The position numbers and the translations under genes are program-made. The notes under the pieces were generated by a model, which made no database searches, was not told where the DNA came from, and saw only the letters and a list, made by a program, of their open reading frames with translations. Source: Thermoanaerobacterium sp. RBIITD (lineage in GTDB: Bacteria; Bacillota; Thermoanaerobacteria; Thermoanaerobacterales; Thermoanaerobacteraceae). Taken from it: 64,000 nucleotides of DNA. Where the stretch lies: NCBI RefSeq assembly GCF_900205865.1, contig NZ_LT906662.1, positions 1,811,411 through 1,875,410 of the forward strand, in the 5' to 3' direction. This document shows positions 16,523-24,314 of the stretch, one piece after another (the stretch's first letter is position 1; each line of letters begins with the position of its first letter).

Positions 16523-16825
16523 ATGAAGCATAGTTATTCTTGTCAGTTCACCAATACAGGATTATGCCTTGCCCAAAATTTTCAGGAGTACTTGCATTGT
16601 GTTCCTGAAAAGTGTCAGTATCTGAAAGGGCATTTAGCTCGTAGATACTGGGGAGAATACGCTGGCGACACAGGGAAAGACAATGGGATATTCAACGCTG
16701 GCGCATTTACCAACCTAAACGAGGCTATCCAGGCTGTAAAAGAAGGACTCTCTAAATGTCAGGAGCCATACTGGGGAATAGTTGTTGACTTGTTGACAAA
16801 TCAACGCATACCTGTCAACCTATAA
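16523..16825 (+). CDS. Hypothetical protein, Cys-rich
   Basis: 100 residues behind AAGGAGG. Cysteines sit at C-x(7)-C and C-x(5)-C in the first 35 residues (SYSCQFTNTGLCLAQN, HCVPEKCQYL), which could bind zinc. The remainder (GAFTNLNEAIQAVKEGL) is helical. Not recognised. First of four small genes in a row that ends in the ring-nuclease gene; small neighbours of anti-CRISPR genes are often anti-defence factors, so this is a candidate by position only. Confidence 0.6.
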   Translation: MKHSYSCQFTNTGLCLAQNFQEYLHCVPEKCQYLKGHLARRYWGEYAGDTGKDNGIFNAGAFTNLNEAIQAVKEGLSKCQEPYWGIVVDLLTNQRIPVNL

Positions 16826-16848
16826 GAAATAATAAGGAGGAATTTTGG

Positions 16849-17262
16849 ATGAGCGGGAAATTTTACAGTCTTGCAACTGAAAGGTTGCAATATGATTTTG
16901 AAACTTGTAACGGGTTTCTGTTTTATCCAGAATCCGATATAGTTACAGAAACATTGTTAAAGCACGGAAGGAAAAAGTTTTATTTCCGTGCAAAAATATT
17001 ACAAAGACTTCCTAAAAAAGAAGTCTTTGTATATGACGACAACACTGGTCTCGGCGTTGTCGTAACAAAAGGCTGGAATGGCAGTTTCCACGATCCGTTA
17101 TACCTGCCTTGCGTTGCTGTATTTGCTGCAAGGAAACGTGGAGGCTGGCTTGGAAAAGCGAATAATCTTTTTCAAAAACTCCTCCACGAAGTAGAATTAG
17201 GCGAGGATAAGACCCTCGCAGAAATAAAGGCATGGGAACATTCCCGTGCCTTTGAAGAATAG
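16849..17262 (+). CDS. Hypothetical protein
   Basis: 137 residues, AAGGAGG seven bases before the ATG. Mixed alpha/beta, basic in the middle (HGRKKFYFRAKILQRLPKKE), with a YDDNTGLGVVVTKGW turn and an acidic C-terminus. No family recognised. Same operon as the ring-nuclease gene. Confidence 0.6.
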   Translation: MSGKFYSLATERLQYDFETCNGFLFYPESDIVTETLLKHGRKKFYFRAKILQRLPKKEVFVYDDNTGLGVVVTKGWNGSFHDPLYLPCVAVFAARKRGGWLGKANNLFQKLLHEVELGEDKTLAEIKAWEHSRAFEE

Positions 17263-17277
17263 AAGGAGGAATTAAAA

Positions 17278-17484
17278 ATGTCAACAAAAAATTGGGCTAT
17301 TCTACAGTATTTTCAAGACCCATCACAGTACCTGGTACGGAGTTTCATTACCTCCGTACCAGAAGAGGTGACAGGAAAAGAACTGCGGAATATGTTAGGC
17401 TTACAAGGCAATTTTTGCCTTGTAAGCGAGGAAGATTGGGACGAGGATATTATAAACTCTTTCAAGTCCCAATCTTCAGAATAA
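17278..17484 (+). CDS. Small acidic hypothetical protein
   Basis: 68 residues behind GAAGGAGG. Acidic C-terminal half (SEEDWDEDIINSF). Small acidic proteins next to DUF1874 genes on mobile elements are plausible inhibitors that mimic nucleic acid, but nothing here proves it. An overlapping longer frame that runs into the next gene is rejected because it lacks a start signal. Confidence 0.55.
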   Translation: MSTKNWAILQYFQDPSQYLVRSFITSVPEEVTGKELRNMLGLQGNFCLVSEEDWDEDIINSFKSQSSE

Positions 17485-17510
17485 AATTTAAAAAAAAACA
17501 AGGAGGAATT

Positions 17511-17661
17511 ATGATGAGAACAATTTTAGGAAATGCTTTTTCTCTGCAAATGTTAGATTTACAGAGAAAATCTAATGTCGAGGTCACTCCTTTGACGTTG
17601 GATGAGGTTAAAAATCTTTTAAGTGAGGGCTTTGTTTCTGCTGTAGGACATCAAGACACAG
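17511..17661 (+). CDS. AcrIII-1 / DUF1874 ring nuclease, exon 1
   Basis: ATG 17511 (or 17514, better spaced from AGGAGG) opens a protein beginning MRTILGNAFSLQML, the DUF1874/B116 start. Counting from 17511, N8, S11 and H47 (in SAVGHQDT) coincide with the cA4-binding and catalytic positions of the viral ring nuclease SIRV1 gp29. The frame is cut after GHQDT by a group II intron. Joining 17661 to 20376 restores one uninterrupted 108-residue protein. The family cleaves cyclic tetra-adenylate and so switches off type III CRISPR signalling (established for AcrIII-1). Without splicing translation would run about 14 nonsense codons into the intron and stop. Confidence 0.85.
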
Positions 17662-20375
17662 GTGCGCTGCGTTTGCGCGATAATCCTACCCTGATAAGGT
17701 AGGAAAAACGCCAGCATGTCAGAAATGACATGACAACTGACTCATCGAAATCAGAGGTGAAATTCCTCTGCCACACAGAGTTAACGCTGATGAAGCATAT
17801 CAAAGCCAAAGCGGTGTGCGTGTTGAGACTCCTGCTGGCATTAGTATATCGCTATATATTGGTGTCAGAAGCCAGGTAAAGTCGTAGCCTGAAAACCTAA
17901 ACCTTGTAGAAATACAAGGCATGGATAATAATGGTGCGGACATCCGTGACCCATGGAGACGCAAGAAAGGTATACCTGAAGCTCCGTCATGATGTGCCTT
18001 GGAAACAAGGAAACAATGGAAGTCAAATATAATGCTCTGTGTTCATTATATCTGTACAGGCTTGAAATAACCTGTAATAGCCAATGCATAACTGTAACTC
18101 AAACATTGGTGTAAACTTCCCGGAGTAGAGTACCCTCCTAAAGGTCACAATTAAGGATAGATGAGTCGGAACGCAGGAGAGCCTATATGTGGAATGTAGC
18201 GACATAATGAAGCATATAGGAAGTCGGAGGTGTCATAGTAGTAATGATATACCATAACATAAATGGTATTGAGCGAAGGACACCAGACGGTTAGTTCTTG
18301 TAAATAATTCTCACCGCAATCTTGAGAGTCCTTGAAATATAGGTAATGAACCATAAGGAGGCGATACCTTATGCATATAAACAGCAAGGTTGCAAGTGAA
18401 GGACAGCTTAAGGAAAGACTAGACTTAATTTATGCCAGAAGTAAAGAAGGACGATCATTCCATGGACTGTATGAGTTGGCTTTCAATCCAGTAACAATAG
18501 TTACTGCAATTCACAACATTAAGTCCAATAAAGGTTCCTATACACCTGGTGTGGATAAAAACAACATAAACTATTACTTGCAAATGCCATATCAGGAGCT
18601 AATAGAGCTCGTGCAAAGCACAGCTAAAAACTATCAACCAAAACCAGTCAGAAGGATATATATTCCGAAGAAAAATGGCAAAATGAGACCATTAGGTATT
18701 CCTACTATGTTAGACAGGATAATTCAAGAATGTATTCGAATAGTCATTGAGCCTATATGTGAAGCAAAATTCTACCCACACAGTTACGGTTTCAGACCAT
18801 ATAGAGCAACAAAACACGCCATAAAGGATGTTGTAAATAACATTAATTCAGCCAAAAATGATGTACCCAAATATGTAATAGAAGGTGATATTAAAGGCTG
18901 CTTTGACAACATAAATCATCACATCCTGCTAAACAAATGTTATCGCATAGGAATACATGACAAACGGATACTAATGCTAATCAAGCAAATGCTCAAGGCA
19001 GGTTATATAGAATCTGACCTTAAACATATAACAGAAATAGGAACACCCCAAGGCGGCATCATTTCACCATTATTGGCAAATATATATCTAAATAATTTTG
19101 ACTGGATGGTCGGTAGAATGTATCAAGAACCAAAACAACAATGTCAAAATGTGTACACGGACAGAAGAAGGCTTAAGCTACATGGCGTGGTACCTAAATA
19201 CCTAGTCAGATATGCCGATGACTGGATAATAATGACAACAACAGAAAAGGAAGCCAACAGACTGTTAAAATACCTCCGGAAATACTTCAGATACAAACTC
19301 AAATTGGAACTTTCCGAAGAAAAGACAGTTATAACAGACATGACACAAAGATACATTAAATTTTTAGGCTTCCTAATACAGGCAGACTATAAAAGACCTA
19401 CACCAGACAATCCGCATCCAACCAAATTAGTAGGCAAACCCAGACCAGACTTCAAAAAAGTCAAGGAACAAGTCAAAACTATTAATAAAGAAATTAGCAA
19501 ACTAAAAGACATTCCAAAAGAACTGGACAGAGCCATACAAATAGAAAAAATAAACTCCATGATTATAGGCGTAGTGGAGTATTGGAAAACAGGAATAAGC
19601 AGCAATACCTTCAGTTACATTGATGACAAAATAGAACGCTGTGCATGCCGAACATTCCAAAAACTCTATCCCAAAACGTATATGGAGTACAAGATTGAAT
19701 TGGACAAACTCTCAAATAGACCGCAAAGACATCAAGGTTATAAGACTAAAACATTTGCGGTTAAAATTAAAGACCAATACATTGGCATTACTAAAGCCTT
19801 CATCACTCATAGCCAATGGCTAAAATATCCATTCAATCAAAAGATGACCCCATATACAGAAGAAGGCAGAAACTTATACCTAAAACAATTTGATATGAAA
19901 AAGAAACTGCCTTTGAATAGACCACCGCTCTATGATGTAGATATTCTAGTTCAACACAAAAATGACAAACTATATAATTTTGAATACTACATGAATAGAG
20001 AATATGCCTATAATCGAGACAAAGGCAGATGTAGAATATGTGGAAAATGGCTGGAAAAAGGCGACATGGAATGTCATCATATCCAACCGCAACTTAAACC
20101 TGACAAGGCAAATAAGGTACCTAATCTGACATGGCTGTGTGAACAATGCCATCATGTTGTACATGGAAGTCCAATTCCGAACAGCTACACAGACAGACAG
20201 AAATCTAAGATCAATAAATTTAGAGAATTATTGCAAGCAAGCGATAGCGGCGACGCTAAAACTTGTCTCCGTAAAGGCGACTAATCGTTGGAAAGCCGTA
20301 TGAGGCGAAAGTCTCACGTACGGTTTGGAGTGGGGGAAAAGGCAGAGATAACATCAAAGCCTGACCTATCACTAC
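17662..20375 (+). mobile_element. Group II intron 1 in the AcrIII-1 gene
   Basis: Begins GTGCG at 17662 and ends ...CACTAC at 20375. Both edges are defined by comparison with intron 2 and by restoration of the host gene's reading frame and family alignment. Domain V is visible at 20294-20325 (AGCCGTATGAG, GCGAAAGT tetraloop region, CTCACGTACGG). A loop CTGTGTT (18037-18043) between AATG and CATT is complementary to the last exon bases GACACAG, so it is the likely EBS1. Domain IV holds the RT-maturase ORF. The intron is 2,714 bases with intact protein, so probably active for splicing and mobility. Confidence 0.92.
18371..20284 (+). CDS. ltrA: Group II intron reverse transcriptase/maturase with HNH domain
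   Basis: 637 residues. RT domain with the RIYIPKKNGKMRPLGIP start, GTPQGGIISPLLANIYL and the catalytic YADD at 281-284. Then comes the maturase (X) domain, and a C-terminal HNH endonuclease with paired zinc ligands: CRICGKW, ECHHIQP and CEQCHHVVHG. These supply intron RNA splicing, target-strand nicking and cDNA synthesis. AAGGAGG precedes the ATG. About 85-90% similar by eye to the second intron's protein. All catalytic residues are intact. Confidence 0.95.
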   Translation: MHINSKVASEGQLKERLDLIYARSKEGRSFHGLYELAFNPVTIVTAIHNIKSNKGSYTPGVDKNNINYYLQMPYQELIELVQSTAKNYQPKPVRRIYIPKKNGKMRPLGIPTMLDRIIQECIRIVIEPICEAKFYPHSYGFRPYRATKHAIKDVVNNINSAKNDVPKYVIEGDIKGCFDNINHHILLNKCYRIGIHDKRILMLIKQMLKAGYIESDLKHITEIGTPQGGIISPLLANIYLNNFDWMVGRMYQEPKQQCQNVYTDRRRLKLHGVVPKYLVRYADDWIIMTTTEKEANRLLKYLRKYFRYKLKLELSEEKTVITDMTQRYIKFLGFLIQADYKRPTPDNPHPTKLVGKPRPDFKKVKEQVKTINKEISKLKDIPKELDRAIQIEKINSMIIGVVEYWKTGISSNTFSYIDDKIERCACRTFQKLYPKTYMEYKIELDKLSNRPQRHQGYKTKTFAVKIKDQYIGITKAFITHSQWLKYPFNQKMTPYTEEGRNLYLKQFDMKKKLPLNRPPLYDVDILVQHKNDKLYNFEYYMNREYAYNRDKGRCRICGKWLEKGDMECHHIQPQLKPDKANKVPNLTWLCEQCHHVVHGSPIPNSYTDRQKSKINKFRELLQASDSGDAKTCLRKGD

Positions 20376-20551
20376 CAGCAGTCCTTTCGGACATGCTTGG
20401 TCTTGACGTCCCATGCAACCGCATAAATGTTCATCTTACACCAGATGACGTTCTTGTGGTTTCACAGCTTGTCGGCGGAAGGCTGCCTGAAGGCAGTACA
20501 AAGCTGCCTGACGGTTTTTCTTTCCAGTTTGTGAAGGTCAGTATTTTATAA
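20376..20551 (+). CDS. AcrIII-1 / DUF1874 ring nuclease, exon 2
   Basis: Continues exon 1 as AAVLSDMLGLDVPCNRINVH, then DDVLVVSQLVGGRLPEGS and a stop at 20549-20551. R86 and E89 in GRLPEG match the R85/E88 active-site pair of SIRV1 gp29 within one residue, and R66 is also conserved. The alternative intron end at 20372 would insert one extra residue (T-V-P-A) and fits the family less well. On its own the exon has no start codon or ribosome binding site. Confidence 0.85.
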
Positions 20552-20596
20552 GGCACAGCCGATGTGCCTTATTTAAAAATTAAAGGAGAATAAAGA

Positions 20597-20896
20597 ATGT
20601 TTAATAAAATCGAAGAAATCAATCAAGAAAAACTTACTAATCATTTAAACAAAAAAGTAAAAAAATCAAAACAAAGAAAACAAAAACTTGCAAGTAAATA
20701 CAAACACTTACAATCAAATGTTCCATGGTGGATACAAAGCAATAAACCATGGAAAAGAAATTATATTTCTTCTGGCAAATATAGATTTTATGCCAGAAGA
20801 AAAGCACGCAGATGGTACAATAATACAAATAAAGCAGATGAAATTAATAACACGTCGTATAAGAAAATATACGATGTTTGGTGGACAATTTTTTAA
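20597..20896 (+). CDS. Hypothetical basic protein
   Basis: 99 residues behind AAAGGAG, strongly basic in the first 35 residues (KKVKKSKQRKQKLASKYK) with several Trp/Arg clusters later (RARRWYNN-like). Probably nucleic-acid binding; no family recognised. An overlapping frame from 20688 lacks a ribosome binding site and was not chosen. Confidence 0.5.
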   Translation: MFNKIEEINQEKLTNHLNKKVKKSKQRKQKLASKYKHLQSNVPWWIQSNKPWKRNYISSGKYRFYARRKARRWYNNTNKADEINNTSYKKIYDVWWTIF

Positions 20897-20916
20897 AAAG
20901 TTAAAGGAGGATTTTT

Positions 20917-21636
20917 ATGAGTTATGACATAATCTATGACAGGCGTTTTATAAAAGTAGATGATTTGTACGTTCCAATGATCGAAATAGGTTCCAACAAT
21001 ACTTTTGAGATTTCTGCTTCAGGTCGTGAAATACCTGAAAAGTACTGGATGGAACTTGTTTGTGACAAAAACAAATATTTGTACAGCAAAGAAGAAATTT
21101 TGCAAACTGCAAAAGAATTAGATGAATGTGGTGGAATTTATAAGTCACGATACAGATCTTTTGAGAAAGATGAATTTGTAAAATATATCATGTCTGGCAT
21201 CAAAAATGCTAAATCTCTTGAAATTTATATTAAATGGGGAAATAACTTAATTCTGCGAACATCTGACAATATAAAATATCCACAAACAACAAAAGAATTA
21301 AAAAACGAATTAATTTTTGCTGCATTAGCAAGTACAAAAATTAATTTATATTTTTCAGAACGTGATTTTAAAATAGGCAATGTCCTAACAACAAGAAATT
21401 TGTCAGAATATCCCTATGTTATCAAAGATGACTATTATTTGACACGCATATATGGCCGGAATACATGGTGGGATGATGACATCAACAATGCTCTTAAATT
21501 TAAAACAAAAAAAGAAGCAGAAAAATTCTTAAAAAAGCACAAAAAAGATCCTGTTCAGTATGTAATAATTCATTATTTTGATGAACAACAAAACAAACAA
21601 GGCAACTCAAGATATTATCAATTTTCACTATTCTAA
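20917..21636 (+). CDS. Hypothetical protein
   Basis: 239 residues, AAAGGAGG seven bases before the ATG. Starts with beta-strands (MSYDIIYDRRFIKVDDLYVPM), a helical middle, and ends DEQQNKQGNSRYYQFSLF. No motif recognised. Followed by a terminator (AAGGCTT/AAGCCTT with T6, 21652-21677). Confidence 0.6.
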   Translation: MSYDIIYDRRFIKVDDLYVPMIEIGSNNTFEISASGREIPEKYWMELVCDKNKYLYSKEEILQTAKELDECGGIYKSRYRSFEKDEFVKYIMSGIKNAKSLEIYIKWGNNLILRTSDNIKYPQTTKELKNELIFAALASTKINLYFSERDFKIGNVLTTRNLSEYPYVIKDDYYLTRIYGRNTWWDDDINNALKFKTKKEAEKFLKKHKKDPVQYVIIHYFDEQQNKQGNSRYYQFSLF

Positions 21637-21651
21637 ATTTCAAAAGGAAAT

Positions 21652-21677
21652 AAGGCTTAACAAAAAGCCTTTTTTAT
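21652..21677 (+). terminator. Intrinsic terminator
   Basis: AAGGCTT (21652-21658) pairs with AAGCCTT (21665-21671) followed by T-run. Confidence 0.75.
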
Positions 21678-21707
21678 TTTCTAAAAAAATTAAAGGAGGA
21701 ATTTTGT

Positions 21708-22784
21708 ATGAAAAATAAAGTTGAAGCATTATCAATTGCAGTACAGGCAGGTGTTCCAGTACTATTATGGGGTTCACCAGGCACTGGCAAAACCAGTGCT
21801 ATAACAGCATTAGGTGAACAATTAGGCTTGTTGACGGAAGTAGTTATAGCGTCCATCAGAGAGCCCAGTGACTTTTCAGGACTGCCTATTGTTACTGATG
21901 GCAGCGTGAAAATGGCACCTCCTGCATGGGCGAAGAATCTGGCGGAAGAAGGAAAAGGCTTATTGTTTCTGGACGAAATTTCAACAGCACCTCCAGCAGT
22001 TCAGGCAGCACTTTTAAGGGTCGTCCTTGATAGGACTGTTGGAGATTTAAAACTTCCTGATGGAGTTTCAGTTGTTGCAGCGGCAAACCCTCCAGAAGAA
22101 GCAGCAGGAGGTTGGGATTTAACGCCTCCGCTTGCAAACAGATTCTGCCATATTGACTGGACTATAAATGCAGAAGCATGGATAGAAGGCTTTACAAATG
22201 GTTTTGAAACGAGCAAAATCAAGAAACTACCAAAAGACTGGCAAAAATCGTTAAGACAAAATAAGAGCCTTATTTCAAGCTTCATTCATTTGCGTCCGCA
22301 TTTGCTTTTGCAAGTTCCAAAAGAGGAAGTGCGTGCATGGGCAAGCCCACGTTCATGGGAAATGGCAGCGTATCTTATGACAGCGTGTGATTCAATCAAT
22401 GCTGACGATGACGTAAAAAATACGCTTGTCACAGGATGTGTAGGCGAAGGAACAGGCATTGAATTTTTATCGTGGCTGAAAGACCTTGATCTGCCTGATC
22501 CTGAAGATTTGCTAAAAAATCCTGCCAGCTTCAAGCTTCCAACACGTGGCGACAAAGCCTATGCAGTACTTTCATCGGTTGCAACAGCAGCAGTTGAAAA
22601 TCTGACAAAAGAACGTTGGATCGCTGCATGGGACATTTTTGCAAGTGCTGCAAAGCAAGGCGGAAAGGACGTAGCTGCTGCGTCTGTAAAGACGTTAGCA
22701 CAGTCACGCAAGTCCAATTTGCCATTGCCAACAAAACAAATACAGGAATTTATCCCGTTACTAAGGGAGTCTGGATTACTGTAA
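21708..22784 (+). CDS. MoxR-type AAA+ ATPase
   Basis: 358 residues. Walker A GSPGTGKTS near residue 20, Walker B LLFLDEISTAPP near 87, sensor-1 region VVAAANPPEEAAGG, then an alpha-helical lid. MoxR ATPases act as chaperones with a VWA-domain partner encoded nearby, here the metallopeptidase/VWA gene at 24315. Two duplicated hypothetical genes and one small gene lie between them. Ribosome binding site AAAGGAGG. The pair may remodel or activate a metalloprotein complex (inference). Confidence 0.85.
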   Translation: MKNKVEALSIAVQAGVPVLLWGSPGTGKTSAITALGEQLGLLTEVVIASIREPSDFSGLPIVTDGSVKMAPPAWAKNLAEEGKGLLFLDEISTAPPAVQAALLRVVLDRTVGDLKLPDGVSVVAAANPPEEAAGGWDLTPPLANRFCHIDWTINAEAWIEGFTNGFETSKIKKLPKDWQKSLRQNKSLISSFIHLRPHLLLQVPKEEVRAWASPRSWEMAAYLMTACDSINADDDVKNTLVTGCVGEGTGIEFLSWLKDLDLPDPEDLLKNPASFKLPTRGDKAYAVLSSVATAAVENLTKERWIAAWDIFASAAKQGGKDVAAASVKTLAQSRKSNLPLPTKQIQEFIPLLRESGLL

Positions 22785-22814
22785 GGCGGGCTTAAGTCCT
22801 GCCTTACTTTTTTT
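22782..22814 (+). terminator. Terminator after the MoxR gene
   Basis: AAGGCGGG with CCTGCCTT and a T7 tract, overlapping the stop codon. Confidence 0.75.
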
Positions 22815-22840
22815 AAAAATAAAAAAGGAGGAATTGCAAA

Positions 22841-23371
22841 ATGATAAAATTTGTAAAATGGGCGAGTGGAAGAATCCGTGGGATAATAGGTGTTAAACTT
22901 GATGAAATAGATTTTTTAAAAATCGTTACATTAAAGGGTGACGACCTTCCTGTGGATTTTCTTTTGCCAGTTTTAGACGCAGCATTAGGAGAGGATTGGA
23001 AAAACAAAGCAGAGGAAATGTTCCTATCTCGAGGATATCCTTGGAAGGTTAAGGTAACCACAGGAATGTCAGGAAGGTCTGATTACTTCCTGATAGAAAA
23101 AATAAACGAAGAATTTAATTACTCTCCGGTAACTGCTCATATTCATATAAGTATGAGTGGTGCATTAAACGAGGGTATATATGTCGATTTAAGTAAGCTA
23201 TCTCCACTATTAAACAAAATATTGGAGGATTGCGTTTCTTGTAGTCCATCATATCTAGAAGTAATTGATCCAAAAGAAGAAGGACCGTTTAACGAACCAT
23301 CTACACCTTCTGGATTGCTTGAAACAGTAGATGCTATAAAATCGATCAAGGTATTAAGCGGAAATGATTAA
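22841..23371 (+). CDS. Hypothetical protein, tandem paralogue 1
   Basis: 176 residues. Shares with the next gene the blocks PVDFLLPVLDA, LSRGYPW, TAHIHISM, PLLNKILED and a near-identical C-terminus (STPSGLLETVDAIKS). No known family recognised. The paired histidines in AHIHIS could bind metal. AAAGGAGG precedes the ATG. Located between the MoxR ATPase and its VWA partner, so it may be a substrate or adaptor of that chaperone. Confidence 0.6.
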   Translation: MIKFVKWASGRIRGIIGVKLDEIDFLKIVTLKGDDLPVDFLLPVLDAALGEDWKNKAEEMFLSRGYPWKVKVTTGMSGRSDYFLIEKINEEFNYSPVTAHIHISMSGALNEGIYVDLSKLSPLLNKILEDCVSCSPSYLEVIDPKEEGPFNEPSTPSGLLETVDAIKSIKVLSGND

Positions 23372-23386
23372 AGGAGGAATTTCAAA

Positions 23387-23935
23387 ATGATAATGATTAA
23401 AAATATTCATTGGGAAAACAAAAATAAAGAACAAGGTGGTATTTTAGGGCTTAAGCGTGATGAAGCAACAAATAAAGTTACAATTGCTTCATTAAGAGGC
23501 AATGCTTTGCCAGTCGAATTTTTGTTATCAATTTTAAATGCAGGTTTAAAAGAAGGATGGGAGAAAGAAGCAGAAAAACTGCATTTGTCAAGAAAAAATC
23601 CTTGGCTAGTGTCAAGGTATGTCAATACTTCAGGCGCAGAAGATTATTATTTGACTGTATTGTCAAATTCTGTATGGAAATGCGCATATAATACAGCGCA
23701 TATTCACATTAGTATGTACGGAAAATTAAATGAAGATTTAAATTTGTGGTTAGGTGATATACCGCCACTATTAAATGAAATACTTAAAAAGTATAATTCT
23801 TCTGAACCTGATTATATATATGCATATACACCTACATTTAACGAACATGAATTTATACCTCCGTCTACACCTTCAGGACTACTTGAAACAATAGAAGCTA
23901 TAAAATCAATGAAGGCATTGAGCGGAGACAATTAA
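23387..23935 (+). CDS. Hypothetical protein, tandem paralogue 2
   Basis: 182 residues, about 40-45% similar by eye to the preceding gene over its whole length (PVEFLLSILNAGL, LSRKNPW, TAHIHISMYG, PSTPSGLLETIEAIKS). Fifteen bases separate the two. The conserved C-terminal STPSGLLE block repeats exactly, which argues for recent tandem duplication under selection. Function unknown. Followed by terminator 23941-23975. Confidence 0.6.
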   Translation: MIMIKNIHWENKNKEQGGILGLKRDEATNKVTIASLRGNALPVEFLLSILNAGLKEGWEKEAEKLHLSRKNPWLVSRYVNTSGAEDYYLTVLSNSVWKCAYNTAHIHISMYGKLNEDLNLWLGDIPPLLNEILKKYNSSEPDYIYAYTPTFNEHEFIPPSTPSGLLETIEAIKSMKALSGDN

Positions 23936-23940
23936 ACAAC

Positions 23941-23975
23941 AGGCAGGTTTAAGTCCTGCCTTATAGTTTTTTTTA
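23941..23975 (+). terminator. Intrinsic terminator
   Basis: AGGCAGG / CCTGCCT stem followed by TATAG and eight T. Confidence 0.75.
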
Positions 23976-23987
23976 AGGAGGATTAAA

Positions 23988-24245
23988 ATGTCCAACAAGG
24001 TTATCAAAAAAATTCGTGTTAGATGTTCAGGGCATCTACATAAAATAGGCTTAAATCAAAAAGGACAATTAATATTTTTTAATCATACAAAAGCTGAAAT
24101 TAAAGCTGAACAGGCTTTATACGAACTTGGTGCAGAGCCTTGCAGATGTCTAAAGTTTTTAGAAAAGTGGAGAAAAAAGCAATTTTACACACATCGAAAG
24201 CCATTCCACTTCATATATAGTATCGGCAATAGACCTTCTTGTTAA
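23988..24245 (+). CDS. 'KGQLIF' family small protein 1
   Basis: 85 residues. Defines, with the genes at 26312, 26574 and 36967, a paralogous family with pattern H-x-IG-x-N-x-KGQLIF-x-x-HT-x-x-E-x-x-x-E-x-AL-x-x-L, then a CxC (CRC/CKC). Here: HKIGLNQKGQLIFFNHTKAE and EPCRCLKF. Size and conserved Cys/His suggest a small metal-binding or nucleic-acid-binding fold. I know no named family. AAGGAGG before the ATG. Confidence 0.6.
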   Translation: MSNKVIKKIRVRCSGHLHKIGLNQKGQLIFFNHTKAEIKAEQALYELGAEPCRCLKFLEKWRKKQFYTHRKPFHFIYSIGNRPSC

Positions 24246-24314
24246 ACATAAAATTTATAAAATTGAAATTAATAAAGACAACCAAAAATGGAAAATAATA
24301 AAGGAGGAATTAAC

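Noticed and set aside
17292-17702. 136-codon frame joining upstream DNA to the ring-nuclease exon
   Set aside because: The true start with AGGAGG is at 17511/17514; upstream codons overlap another gene in a different frame, and the end is intron sequence.
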